Positions 19,624-29,486 of a stretch of 64,000 nucleotides of DNA are shown here, in pieces. Within the stretch, counting starts at the first letter, position 1. Each line of letters opens with the position of its first letter. The stretch comes from Nigrospora sphaerica. Taxonomy: Eukaryota; Ascomycota; Sordariomycetes; Amphisphaeriales; Apiosporaceae. The DNA is taken from positions 1,984,001 through 2,048,000 of the forward strand of contig JAGVVL010000013.1 of NCBI GenBank assembly GCA_018287875.1, read 5' to 3'. A program made the translations under genes and the position numbers. Below the pieces are notes generated by a model. It was not told the origin of the DNA and did no database searches. It saw nothing but the letters and a program-made list of their open reading frames with translations.

Positions 19624-20424
19624 TCAAGCGGCGGCGGGCCCGCGCGGGCGCCGGAGCATGTAGCGAAAGGAATAGAGGCCCCAGCCGCGGGCGCCGGCGC
19701 GGCCCCCGGGGGCCCAGGCGGCGAGGTCGTAGTCGCTGCGGCCGAGCTCCTCGAAGCCGGCACGGGCGTAGAGGCCGTGGCCGGCGGGCGAGGCGTGCGC
19801 CCAGCAGGCGAGGCCCTGGGCATCGGCCCGCTCGACCCCCCACTGCACGAGCCGCGAGCCGATGCCCCGGCCCTGGCACGCCGGGTCCGTCGCCAGCGCC
19901 TGCAGCGCCAGGTACGGCCCGCACCCGCCGAGGTGCGCCGCCTCCCGCCGCACGAGGTCCGCCCTCATGAGCCGCCCGAGCGCCCCCGGGCCCGTCGCCT
20001 GCTCCTCCTCCGGCTTCCCCTCCGGCTCCTCCCTCTCCGGCTTCTGCTCCTCTCCTTCCGCCGTCGCCTCCTCCTGCCGCTCCTCCCCCCCTTCCTCCCT
20101 CTTCCCGGCCGCCGCCGCCGCCGCCGGCTGCTTGCGTACCCAGCACGCCCACCCAACCACGGCGCCGTCGGCGTCGACGGCGCGCACGATGTGCGCGTCC
20201 GGGTCGGCAAACCAGGAGTCCAGGGCCCGGCGCATGAAGCCCTCGTGGGTACCGGGCGGCTGGCCAAGCAGCATCAAGTGCGAGAAGAGATCGGCGCCAA
20301 AGGCGGCCGTGTGCAGGTCGATCAGAGCCGGCGCGTCGACGGCCGTGGCGACGCCGAGGGCGATGGCCGACGCGTCGTGGCGGGCCGCGTCAGTAAGAAC
20401 CTCGCTGCTTGCCGGACCCGTCAT
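19624..20424 (-). CDS. GNAT-family N-acetyltransferase with acidic insertion
   Basis: Single exon, 266 residues. The fold reads in order: an N-terminal helix ATAVDAPALIDLHTAAFG, strand AHIVRAVDADGAVVGWACW (about 78-96), the acetyl-CoA pyrophosphate loop QGRGIGSRL (184-192) and helix, ACWAHASPAGHGLYARAGFEE (about 206-226), and a last strand. Between strands, residues 100-148 are an Ala then Glu/Lys/Gln-rich low-complexity insertion not needed by the fold. The family transfers acetyl from acetyl-CoA to small amines or protein N termini; the substrate here is unknown. The Ala/Glu insertion and the very high GC make length polymorphism likely. Start chosen at the ATG nearest to the domain; the frame is open further upstream through a CT microsatellite, which is not coding-like. 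Confidence 0.85.
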   Translation of the reverse strand: MTGPASSEVLTDAARHDASAIALGVATAVDAPALIDLHTAAFGADLFSHLMLLGQPPGTHEGFMRRALDSWFADPDAHIVRAVDADGAVVGWACWVRKQPAAAAAAGKREEGGEERQEEATAEGEEQKPEREEPEGKPEEEQATGPGALGRLMRADLVRREAAHLGGCGPYLALQALATDPACQGRGIGSRLVQWGVERADAQGLACWAHASPAGHGLYARAGFEELGRSDYDLAAWAPGGRAGARGWGLYSFRYMLRRPRGPAAA

Positions 20425-20586
20425 TGTATGGGGTGGGGATGAATGTGAAGACCTGAAAAGGGGGGTGGGCGATGCTGTTTGGATGGATTCGTAATTGGGA
20501 CTATCAGAGCTTCTCACCCACCCCAGCCGGAGGCGACAGATATGGCGCGCGCCATTCTCTCTCTCCCCCCCTATCTCTCTCTTTCT

Positions 20587-20627
<41 letters not shown>

Positions 20628-21226
20628 CCTGCCTTCCCCTCCCCTGCCCTGCCGCCCCCCCCACCCAAATACATGACACCGGTACGAGCCTATGTACCAG
20701 CGTGCCGGGTGTGTGTGTGAGAGAGATACGATAACGGAGCAGGGATGCCCGCTTTGGCTACGCCTGCGTGAGCAGCTAAGCAACTAGCCGAATGAAGCAG
20801 CTTGTGTGATCCGACAGCCGCTCGCAATGTCACACAAACATCGGTCTGGCCCAAGCCACCTCAGACGGGCCATGGGCAGGCCGGCATCTAATCAAGCGGA
20901 GCCCCCGACGCTGGAAGCAAAGCCATTTGTGGTCTTTTACTCTACAGACGCGCCTCTCTGCGCCTGTTGCGCCGCCGCCGCGACGGCCTTGTTCCTCATG
21001 CTTTCGACCTCCGACAAATAGCCGGCTCCTCCTGCGCTGGCACCATGGCGCATCTCGGCACACCGGCTTAACCGCCAACGGTCCCGTCCCCAAGGTAGGC
21101 AGGGCTAGCATACCTGCATGGTATATCCCTAGAATCCATCCGAAACGCCTTAATCCTACATCGCCATCCCGTATCAACCAGAACAGGGTCGCCGTCAGGG
21201 GGGGGGGGAGGGGAAGAGCCTGCTCC
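20425..21226. other. Promoter of the acetyltransferase gene and 3' end of SFH1
   Basis: No gene is supported. It contains the CT microsatellite listed separately, followed by a C-run near 20653, and a G-run at 21198-21208. Confidence 0.45.
20591..20624. repeat. (TC)17 microsatellite within a longer pyrimidine tract
   Basis: Perfect TC repeat flanked by imperfect CT/TTTC sequence from about 20560 to 20650. It lies 167-200 bases upstream of the acetyltransferase start codon, so it may be in the promoter as a polypurine/polypyrimidine element. Confidence 0.9.
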
Positions 21227-23041
21227 TTAGGGCAGATGGAGGTCCATGGCATGCAAGTTCCACAACCACCGTGGGAGTACCTTGGTTTGCTCGTAGAGAC
21301 TGCCACAATTGGCACAAAGAGACTGTCGTGAAACGTTAGCACACATCGTACTCGCATAGAAGGGCGGGACGGGGTCGCGTACGCGTGGACCGAGCGGGCC
21401 GTTGCGCACTGCCCACACACTCGTGCCCCAGATGCGGCAGTGCACACATCGCCAATTGGCCCTCTCCTGCTCCGTCAGCGAGCCGCCGCCTCCGTATCCG
21501 GCATCGGGCGTGCCCCGGCCGCCGGGCGTCCCCGAGCGACCCGCCGGGCTCAGGCTCCGGAACCTTCGCTTCTTCTTGGACCGCTCGCCGCGTCCCATGC
21601 GCTCCTCCTCCACCTCGATGGCGCCCATGGGCATGCCGCCGACCATGCCCGTGTTGCTGCTGAAGCGCGCGGTTTCGCGGCGCAGACGGCGGATCTGCCG
21701 TTCGCGGTCGCCTTCTCTCTTTTCCATTTCCTCCTTGGAGAGGATCTCGATCTTGGGCTCCCACTCGTCGGCCAGGTGCTCCGGGTCATACCGCCAGCCG
21801 GCGTCGGCGCCGTGCGCGGCATCGTTGGGTAGCTCCGTCCCCGTAGCGCCCCAGCCGGCAACCAGGCCTCCCGACTCGCAAGCTTCCTTTTTCAGTCGCA
21901 GGACCGACTCGTAGATGGCGTGCGTCAGGGCCGGGACCCATTCGCCCGAGAGGCCGAGGTCGTTGCAGGTAATCTTGGCGAACGCCTCGGCCGTGCCCGG
22001 GGGATGCAGCAATGACCACTCAAATTTGTCCGAGTACAGGCTGTTGGCAAGGTTCAGGCTCAGCGTCACGATGCACCGGTACGTGTCGTCGGGGCTGTAG
22101 TCGTCGCAATCGCTGGCTATCGGCGTCGCCGTGGCCGTCACCTGGGGCGCCGCCGATGCGGGCGGCTTCGAGGGCGTGTCCGCGCCGTTGCGCAGGGGCG
22201 TGTTGGAGCCTAGGGGAAACGAGGCCGACGACTGGTTCATGGGCGTGCCCGGGGTCGCGGGGCTGTCGCGGAACGACGAGGGCACAGCCGTGACGGGGTG
22301 GCCGTTGGGCATGGACCGTGTCGCATCCTCCGAGTGAAACAGCGGGTGCAGGGCAACGCCGGCGTACTCCTCCAGCTGGGTCCGTATTTGCTTGCTGATC
22401 TCGGCGGCAATCATGACTTGGTTGGGCAGGTCGAGATCCTGAACCAGCGACAGGGCGAACTGGTCCGTGGTGATGAGGGTCTCGTGCAGATTCCACAGGA
22501 AGATATCCCTCAGCTTGTAGGGCGTCGTCAGCTCGCCCAGCCGGTAGAGCGAGGCGTCCATCTGCGGCGTGGGATGCGTCAGGCCCCGCGGCAACGGCAG
22601 CGGGGCGGCGGGCATGAATGCGGGAATGTCGACGTCGATGCGGATGGGAATCAGCGTGACGGGCATGGCGGCCTGGGCAATGTTGTTGAGATCGGAGCGC
22701 TGCCTGCCCTTGAGCATCCAGTCCCTCCAGATGCCCTGCACCTCGACGGGCGCGAACGTGTCCTTACCCACCCTGTCGCCCACGTCTACCCGGGAGCTGC
22801 TGTCCTCGCGGCGGAGGTTGCGCAGGCCGGCGGGCCGTCGACGGTCGCCGTCCGTCTCGTCGTCGTCGTAGTCATAGCCGTCCTCGGCGTAGTTGATGAC
22901 GGTCGTGCCGCGCTTCGTGGTGCGGCCCTGAGCGATGACGGCGGCGGACTGGGAGACGGGGGTGAGGAGGGAGTTGTTGTAGGCGCGCAGGCGCGGCGCG
23001 TAGCTCGAGAGGAAGGCTTGGGGGGAGACTCGGGGCTCCAT
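21227..23041 (-). CDS. SFH1: RSC chromatin-remodelling subunit Sfh1 (SNF5/INI1 family)
   Basis: Exons 21383-23041 and 21227-21322 join in phase 0 to give 584 residues. The 60-nt intron has donor GTACGC, branch GCTAAC and acceptor CGACAG. The start MEPRVSPQAFLSSYAPRLR is typical of fungal Sfh1. The SNF5 domain spans roughly residues 120-380, with VTLIPIRIDVD (first part), FLWNLHETLITTDQFA, DLDLPNQ and the second repeat FEWSLLHPPGTAEAFAK to LSGEWVPALTHAIYESV. At the C-terminus is a GATA-like zinc finger: C532-x2-C535-x20-C556-x2-C559; the intron lies inside it. Known role: nucleosome remodelling in the nucleus. The intron contains no stop and is a multiple of three, so retention would only insert 20 residues into the finger. 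Confidence 0.92.
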   Translation of the reverse strand: MEPRVSPQAFLSSYAPRLRAYNNSLLTPVSQSAAVIAQGRTTKRGTTVINYAEDGYDYDDDETDGDRRRPAGLRNLRREDSSSRVDVGDRVGKDTFAPVEVQGIWRDWMLKGRQRSDLNNIAQAAMPVTLIPIRIDVDIPAFMPAAPLPLPRGLTHPTPQMDASLYRLGELTTPYKLRDIFLWNLHETLITTDQFALSLVQDLDLPNQVMIAAEISKQIRTQLEEYAGVALHPLFHSEDATRSMPNGHPVTAVPSSFRDSPATPGTPMNQSSASFPLGSNTPLRNGADTPSKPPASAAPQVTATATPIASDCDDYSPDDTYRCIVTLSLNLANSLYSDKFEWSLLHPPGTAEAFAKITCNDLGLSGEWVPALTHAIYESVLRLKKEACESGGLVAGWGATGTELPNDAAHGADAGWRYDPEHLADEWEPKIEILSKEEMEKREGDRERQIRRLRRETARFSSNTGMVGGMPMGAIEVEEERMGRGERSKKKRRFRSLSPAGRSGTPGGRGTPDAGYGGGGSLTEQERANWRCVHCRIWGTSVWAVRNGPLGPRVRDPVPPFYASTMCANVSRQSLCANCGSLYEQTKVLPRWLWNLHAMDLHLP

Positions 23042-24073
23042 GGTGGCGTCGGTCGCAGTGAGGGCAGTATTTGAGGTGTCGCGACGGGGCTCAGGCGGTC
23101 ATGCTGCAAGCGCGAGGCGAGGCGAGGCGAGGCGAGCACCGCGAGGGACCACAAAGCGGGCGGTTGCGAGGGGACGAACTGGACGCGACTCGCAGAAACG
23201 CCAGACACGACACGACACGACCAAAGAAAGCCCAGTGGTACCGAGGCGGGAAGGTGGACGTCGACAGAGGCGAGAATGACCACCTACCGAGGGCAGTACG
23301 AGCGTGCGACAGGCAGGCCGTAGTGCTGCTCCGTACCGATGCCGCCTTAATGGGAAAAATATGCTGTGCTTAACCTGGAGCCGAGCGGGCAATTGGTAAC
23401 GGTGTGTGGTGATGGCCTAGTTAGTGCGTGATGCTGGCAGGCAATGAGGCAGGTACTAAAGTATTCTTTAGGTGGTGTGTGGATCCCGCGAGCGGAAGCT
23501 AATGGCATGCCTGGTCGGTCCTTCAAACCAAGTGACAGGGAAAAATGGCGTTTGCCGCTCTCGGTTGAGTTGGTTGCTAGAGAGAAAAAAAATCCAAGCA
23601 AACAAACACCCCGGCACACAGTTACTGCTAAGGTGCAATGGTCCCGGCCGCTGTTCAAGGTTCCAAGTGCTCCAGCTACTGACCTCTCCATTCACCACTA
23701 GCGCCTGGCTGGAGGTGGATCGTGAACCGCGACCAATCACGTAGGAGATGTCAATTTGGACCGTGCGCTGAAGCTCTTCGTACTGTCCGATACCAGCTCC
23801 TGTTCGTAGGTACACTACTTAAGGCAAGTGATGTGCCTCTTATGGGATTCGCGATGATGCTTCCTGCTCGCCGGGCCACGTATAAACTACGGACGGGCTG
23901 TGCGAGCATATATATGGCTATAGCTACCCATCTGCCTAGAAAGGTAGCCACGGATCTCCATCGGGCAGACAGACACACGGACAGGCAGCTACCTATTTCC
24001 CAACGAACTTCGGTAGCAGTTTCTCCCCACCCCCCTTCTCTCTTACACTTGGTTAAGAACCCCCCCGAAGCAC
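23042..24073. other. Intergenic region, SFH1 promoter
   Basis: About 1 kb. Near 23110-23135 there is a short GAGGC tandem run just upstream of SFH1. The rest shows no gene; short frames lack family features. Confidence 0.45.
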
Positions 24074-25222
24074 TTACACGTCGTTATACCCAATGCAAGT
24101 CTTTGGCAGCCCCCGGTCGGCCACAGCCCAAGCCCAGGCACGCCCAGCCTCGCCCGTGAAGAGGCTGGCGACGTCGTCGCCGCGGCCGACCTCGCGCAAC
24201 CAGCCCGCCTTTTCCATGGCCGCCGTGCCCTGGAATGAGAGGAAGTGCATGAAGCGGGCCTCGTCGTCGAGCGCCAGCGCGTTGCCCGCGATGCCGTGAC
24301 ACAGACAGGGCGTCTTGGTGAGGAGGCCGCGCTCCCAGGTGTCCGCCTGCGCTCGTTCTATGGTCGTCGCGAGCCGGCTCGCCAACGCCGGGTAATGGGG
24401 CCGCAGCGACCGGAGCGAGAGCACGACGCCCGGCCCGCCGTGGCAGAACTGCACGAGGCGGTCGGACCCGTGCCGCTCCGACGAGGGGAAATTGCCGCTC
24501 GCCAGCTGCCGGTCCAGCACGCCCGAGAGCACCGCCTGCAGCTGGGGCGCCGTCCGGGGTACCGCCAGCACCATCTGGCACACGATACCGACAGTGCCGT
24601 GCGCCGCGCCCACGTATTCCTTGCCGTGCCACGTCCACGGCAGCGGCACCGCGAGCATGCGGTCCACTGTCTTCTGCATCGCCCGGTCCAACAGCGTCGC
24701 CGTGGCCGCGTGCGCCACACTGTCCAGGACGCTACGGCACAGCCGCAGGAAGTACAAATAGCCCGCCCGGCCGTAAAGCCATTCGTTGGACCCATCCTCG
24801 GCCTCGTCGTTGATGACGCCGGCGTACGCGCAGAGCTGCTTGGCGGCCCCCGTGTCTTCGCCCAGAACGGCCGTCAGCGCCAGGTGCGCCAGCGTTTCGT
24901 TCCCGATGCCGCAGTGCGCCGGCGCCGGCGCGTGCTTGGGCGCGCGCGCCCCCATGTCCAGGTACGCCTGCGCCCACTCCCGGTAGGACTGGTGCTTGAA
25001 CTCGGCCTCCGGGTAGAGCAGCGAGAGCCGGTAGAACAGGTAGGCAATCGACGTAGGCCCCGTGTAGAAGCCGTGGAAGGACCAGCCCGTTGAGCACGTC
25101 TGCACCGGCGGGTTGTAAGTGTTGATGCGCTCGAGGCTCGCCAGGAGCTCGTCGTGCGGCTTCGGGCGCACGAGCGTCCCGATGGGGTTGGCGAAGTGCC
25201 GGCTGGAACTTTCCGACGGCAT
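24074..25222 (-). CDS. Eukaryotic LanC-like protein
   Basis: Single exon, 382 residues. It shows the repeated helical-hairpin pattern of the LanC toroid, each repeat ending in a Gly-rich turn: GFYTGPTSIAYLFY, HCGIGNETLAHL, LYGRAGYLYFL, GAAHGTVGIVC, FCHGGPGVVLSL and LCHGIAGNALAL, ending LFTGEAGRAWAWA. The zinc ligands expected for the family are present: C260 (FCHG), C308 and H309 (CHG). Bacterial LanC enzymes cyclise lanthipeptides; mammalian LanCL proteins add glutathione to dehydroamino acids. The fungal role is not established, but intact ligands suggest an active enzyme. The start MPSESSSRHF is preferred over an in-frame ATG 168 bases upstream whose extension has no family likeness. No lanthipeptide precursor gene is visible nearby. 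Confidence 0.88.
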   Translation of the reverse strand: MPSESSSRHFANPIGTLVRPKPHDELLASLERINTYNPPVQTCSTGWSFHGFYTGPTSIAYLFYRLSLLYPEAEFKHQSYREWAQAYLDMGARAPKHAPAPAHCGIGNETLAHLALTAVLGEDTGAAKQLCAYAGVINDEAEDGSNEWLYGRAGYLYFLRLCRSVLDSVAHAATATLLDRAMQKTVDRMLAVPLPWTWHGKEYVGAAHGTVGIVCQMVLAVPRTAPQLQAVLSGVLDRQLASGNFPSSERHGSDRLVQFCHGGPGVVLSLRSLRPHYPALASRLATTIERAQADTWERGLLTKTPCLCHGIAGNALALDDEARFMHFLSFQGTAAMEKAGWLREVGRGDDVASLFTGEAGRAWAWAVADRGLPKTCIGYNDV

Positions 25223-25841
25223 CGTAACGCAATGAATGCCTCTTTCGCGCTGCTTGCTGCTTGTGGCTTCCTTGCCGCAGGTCCGCTCTGCCGAGCAGAA
25301 AGAAGTAGGTTCGAGTCGGCTCTCGACTGCGTCCAGATCCAACCTGTTCTTTGTTTGCGCGGCGCGGAGATGGCGGTACGGGAGTTGCATGTGCTTCCAT
25401 CCATGCTCACATCTGCGGTGGCCCTCGAGGCATTCGGACTGCCTCCATGCTCATGGCCTAAAAATGACGTACACTTGCTGTAATAGGCCGTCCGGACATT
25501 GCCTTGGGGACGCGGCTGCTTAAGCCATGCGTACGTCCGCGCTGACTAGGTAGGTACTTCACACTTGCGAAGCGAAGCTTCATCCTGCTTGGCAGCGGCG
25601 AGCGAAGTGCTAGAGGAAAATGAGGAGCGCGAGAGCGGGCCATTCCACCTCACGTCACGTCGCTTCTTCTGGGACAACCCTTCCACGCCCACGTATATAC
25701 TTGCAATATCCACGCGCCCGGTCTTTGCATTGCAACGGGCTAATAAAGCACCAGAGTCGGTACTTTTCCACCTTCCATGCTTCCGCCAAGCATCCTACCG
25801 TGGAAAAGGAATACATGCAAGGGAGCGTTGCTTCCATCAAC
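25223..25841. other. Promoter of the LanC-like gene, 3' end of the Mo-enzyme gene
   Basis: No gene is supported. It contains a CTAGGTAGGTA word at about 25546, one of several such words in the window's intergenic DNA. Confidence 0.45.
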
Positions 25842-27644
25842 CTATTCCTTGGGGTCTCTGCCGCCCTGCGCTTCCATGGCCGCCTTGTAGTCTTCATCCG
25901 ACTCGAGGTTCATCTCCAGCGGGTGAGTAATGGGGAGCATGGGAATTCCCTTCTCCTCCATCACCTTGAGTCTCTGCGCCGTCAACGGTTTCGAGCGGTT
26001 GATGCTGTAGATGTTGATGCGATGACAGCTGGAAGTTACGTGCAAGTCCCAGTTCCTGGACGGGTACGCGGCCCAGGTTAGCGTTTCCGTTCCTTTTCCC
26101 CACCATGGCCAGGACGACGGTAACCTACCAGGCGGAGCGGACAAAGGTCGGCTGCGTGTTGAGTGCGTTGTCCCAGCAGCGCACGCAAAACTCCAGCCAG
26201 CCCTCGGCATCGACGGGCAGATCTATCTCCCACAAGCGCCAAGAGTGGAAGTACTTGGTCGTCAGGTTCTCGGGCGGCACCTCGTACCAGACGGAGCCGC
26301 CGTCGCCCGAGACCTCGACGCGGATCGGCCAGTGGCCACCGCCGCTGTAGGCCCAGCCGCGCAGCTTGATCTTGCCGTCGTGGATGATCTGGTTCTTGTC
26401 CTGGGGCGTCATGATGGCCGACGAGACGGGCATGTCCTGGATGCTGAAGCCGTTCGAATACAGGGCGTTCTGCTTGCCCACCTGCGGCGTGTAGTATAGG
26501 TACTCCTTCTTCTGCACCGGCGCCTCCGACGGGCCCGAGATGGCCTTGATCTCGTACAGCCACTTGCAGCTGCGCGCGCCGATGTAGCCGAACACGACGG
26601 CCCGCAGGGGGTATCCGTGGATCTTGGGGAGGGGCTCACCGTTCATCTCCCACGCCAGCAACACCTCGTTCGCCCGGGCCTTGCGCCACGGCACGCTGAC
26701 GGCGTAGTTGTACACATTGCCCTTCTTGAAGTACGTGTCGGCGCCGTAGAACTCGAGGTTGTCGGCCCCCTCCTTCAGCCCGCCGCAGTACTTGATCACC
26801 TTCTTGAGGCTGACGCCCGTCCACCGGGCCGTGCCGATGGCGCCCTCGGCCCAGGGCGCGTTGATCAGCTCGTCGCCGTCGCCGGGGTACACGTTGATCT
26901 GCTCCAGGCGCCGGGTGCCCGAGCACTGAAGAGTCACGATGTTGCTCTGCCGAGGGAAAAGCTCCTCGTTCTGGAGGTCGGCGAGGGTGAGGCGCTTGGG
27001 GTTCTTCACCAGCCCCGAGATGTCGAGCGTGTACTCATTCGGGTCGATCTCTGGGATGCCGCCGTGGTTGCGGACAAAATGGTCCTTGTTGTTAGTGATC
27101 TCCGTAGCCACGAGCCGCTCCTTGAGGCTTATCAGCGCCATATGGTCCAGGAGGGGGGATGGAGTGCCTCTACCCTTGGCGGCTCGCCGTTATAGGGAAA
27201 CTGCAAAACGTGGATCATGTCCTCCGACTTCTCCCGAAGCACGTAGTCCCAGCTGATCTGTGGGAGCTTCTCAAGGGTCGGGCCCATAGCGTAGTGGTAT
27301 TGTTTCCAGCGTTCACCAGTCAGAATCGGGTTGGTCTTGGGTAGCGGAACGAGCTGTATTCTTTCGTTCAGCAGTCGCCTTGTTCCGTGCAGCTTTTCTT
27401 ATTGGTTCTCCTACCTGAAACTCGGGTGGCTGCAAGCTCTTGTCAGCGATTTCTCTTCCACCGCAGCGGGGGAAACACTCACCACCGGGAAGTCATAGTT
27501 GGCGAGGACCTGTTCGGCCTGCTTCTTCTTCTCGGGGTACTTCTCCCACTCTATGTATCCCCCCCATCCCTTGCGTTCTTCTGCGAACACTGGGACTTCG
27601 CCCTTCTGCCGGAAGGGCAGGGCGTTTGGCTCCGCGGGTGCCAT
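25842..27644 (-). CDS. Sulfite-oxidase-type molybdopterin oxidoreductase
   Basis: Five exons: 27483-27644, 27417-27431 (15 nt), 27174-27353, 26129-27120 and 25842-26055, giving 520 residues. Junctions are in phase 0 except the last (phase 2, restoring SAWNWDLHVTSSCHRI). After an N-terminal 118 residues, the molybdopterin domain contains HFVRNHGGIPEID, the Mo-ligating Cys C185 in TLQCSGTRR, and HGYPLRAVVFGYIGARSCKWL. The Mo-co dimerisation domain follows, with KIKLRGWAYSGGGHWPIRVEVS. No cytochrome b5 domain is present, so it resembles plant-type or bacterial-type enzymes more than animal sulfite oxidase. The N-terminal part with GWGGYIEWEKYPEKKK and ISWDYVLREKSEDMIHVLQFPYNGEPP is typical of fungal members. 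Substrate is probably sulfite; a nitrate reductase role is unlikely without heme and FAD domains. The 15-nt exon is inferred from splice sites and frame. Confidence 0.85.
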
Positions 27645-28736
27645 ATCGAGTCTTATGCTCCTCGAGCGGGGCCTTGAGATGCGACGGTGTACGTAGGCAA
27701 GACGACGATGAAGGCCTATTGCTCTCTACCTGGGGAAACGGGATGGACGGGGCGAACGGAGCGGCGACATCTCGAGCGGGCATGGCATGGCCTAAGTAAA
27801 TCCACGCCATCCCTCCCCTCCACAAGCACCCTTGCCCGGCCTCTCAACTCATAATCATGACGTTTACACCCGAGCAAGATTTAGATGGTCTAGCCCCCCT
27901 GCCCGCTCAAACTGCGGGCAGTAGAGCTACCGGCAAGGGACCCATTGTCTTTCGGTGGCTCGCTGCTGTATTGCACGGGGCACCACAGGCGTACATACCG
28001 GGTGCATTGGCCTCAACTATTGGTGGACGGAGTGGATGGGATACGGAGGAGAGGAGGCATATGCAACAAGGGGAATGAGTAAGCACACATGTGTTGCATC
28101 CCCCCCTGGGCCAATGAGAACAAGACTCGGCAGATGCTCTGCTTCTCAGGCTCCGCCAAGATGGCACTGGACGAGCCCGGCGAAACTTATTATGCGGCCT
28201 TTGTCCCGCACCCAGGACTTCAATATCGCATCCCGTCCATGTGTCAACCCCCCCCTTGCCCATTGTATTCACCTGCTTGGTGTAGTGGTCGTCATCGGCC
28301 TTATCGTGCATGGGAACGGCTCGGCTCAGGCCAGCTGAACCGACGCCGAGTCTTTTCCCTGTTTTCCTGCGTGCGTGCAGATGCCGGAGCCCGGGCGACC
28401 AAAGCCGAGATTCGTCCCTCGGAACTCCGCTCTGGGTAATTGGCGTGCTAACGAAGAAAGCCGGCAGTGGGAGGGGGAGGAGGGGTACATTTCACCGGCC
28501 GATCCCCGAGAAAAGTATAGTTGGGTTGTGGTGCGGAGCAGCGAGGCCGCTTGCATGCGCGTGTTTATCATTAAAAGAAGAAAAACCACTCTCCCATGGC
28601 AAGCCGTAAACACCTTGTCCCCTTGAGTCCGAATATCCAAACCAAAAAAAAACCCCCAGAAAACGGCCCCCAAACGCCGGTTTCGTGCCGGGCCGTTGCG
28701 CTTCGCACGCCCATAAACAGCCCCTGCCCTTGCGCG
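27645..28736. other. Intergenic region
   Basis: Promoter of the Mo-enzyme gene and 3' end of the MARVEL-like gene, both on minus. No gene is supported; frames are short and without conserved features. Confidence 0.45.
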
Positions 28737-29486
28737 TCAGCGGCCGTTGCGGGGATCGTAGACCTTGTCCATGTCGCCCATCTCGAGATCGTCAGACTCC
28801 TTGCGGGCGGTGCCCGTCTTGGCGCGCACGTGGTTGAAGCCGTCGTCGACCCACTGGTCACCCTTGCTCTTCGCCTTGTTGGTGAGCTTGGCGATCTGGC
28901 GCTCGCAGAAGCGGTTGCAGTGGATGCGCACGCAGCCGTAGAGGCCGGTAACGAGCCAGAAGATGCAGTTGATGAGGTCGAGCCAGACGGCCGTCTTCAT
29001 GAGGCGGACGCTGACGCCCTCGTACTCGTCGCCGCTCTCGCGCTTGAGGAAGTGGGCGGCAAAGGTGCCAAAGGTGGCGATCCACAGCGCCGAAAGCAGC
29101 AGGTCCCACGAGTAGAAGCGCGGCGGCGACACTAGCAGCGGGATGCAGTAGAAGACGCTGGTGACGCAGCTGAGCCCGCCCACTATCACGGCGAACACCC
29201 ACTCGACCGACTGCGACTCGCCCGCCCGCCGGTCCACGTCGACGCGCCGCGCGTACATGGCCGTCACGATCAGCGCGAACAGGAACTGGAGGCCCCGCGC
29301 CGCCCACCGCGCCATCTGTTCGTACCATGCCAGCGGCGACAGTTTCTTGGCCACAGCCCCCGTCACCTTGCTGGTCGCGTGTTTCTTGATGGCCCGGGAC
29401 GCGTAGCCCGTGACGGCCTCCTTGCCCGCCGCGTGCGCCTGGTCCGCCAGCGCCTCCCTGTTGACGGTGCCCGTGAAGAAGCCCAT
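28737..29486 (-). CDS. Four-helix membrane protein, MARVEL-like
   Basis: Single exon, 249 residues. An amphipathic N-terminal 55 residues (MGFFTGTVNREALADQ...) is followed by four predicted membrane helices. These lie near residues 62-80 (ARGLQFLFALIVTAMYA), 95-118 (WVFAVIVGGLSCVTSVFYC), 125-146 (SWDLLLSALWIATFGTF) and 165-187 (AVWLDLINCIFWLVTGLYG). The C-terminal 60 residues are polar, with Lys clusters and an acidic end, and probably cytosolic. The layout and the Arg just after the first helix fit the MARVEL group of vesicle and plasma-membrane proteins; no close family is recognised. Intracellular location is inferred only from topology. Confidence 0.75.
   Translation of the reverse strand: MGFFTGTVNREALADQAHAAGKEAVTGYASRAIKKHATSKVTGAVAKKLSPLAWYEQMARWAARGLQFLFALIVTAMYARRVDVDRRAGESQSVEWVFAVIVGGLSCVTSVFYCIPLLVSPPRFYSWDLLLSALWIATFGTFAAHFLKRESGDEYEGVSVRLMKTAVWLDLINCIFWLVTGLYGCVRIHCNRFCERQIAKLTNKAKSKGDQWVDDGFNHVRAKTGTARKESDDLEMGDMDKVYDPRNGR

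Noticed and set aside
19528..20442. 304-residue frame antisense to the GNAT gene
   Set aside because: Composition artefact (Leu/Pro/Arg runs) of the high-GC acetyltransferase gene.
22298..23074. 258-residue frame antisense to SFH1
   Set aside because: Overlaps a conserved SNF5 domain on the other strand and shows no motif.
24245..25093. 282-residue frame antisense to the LanC-like gene
   Set aside because: Arg/His/Gln-rich composition and full overlap with a well-supported gene.
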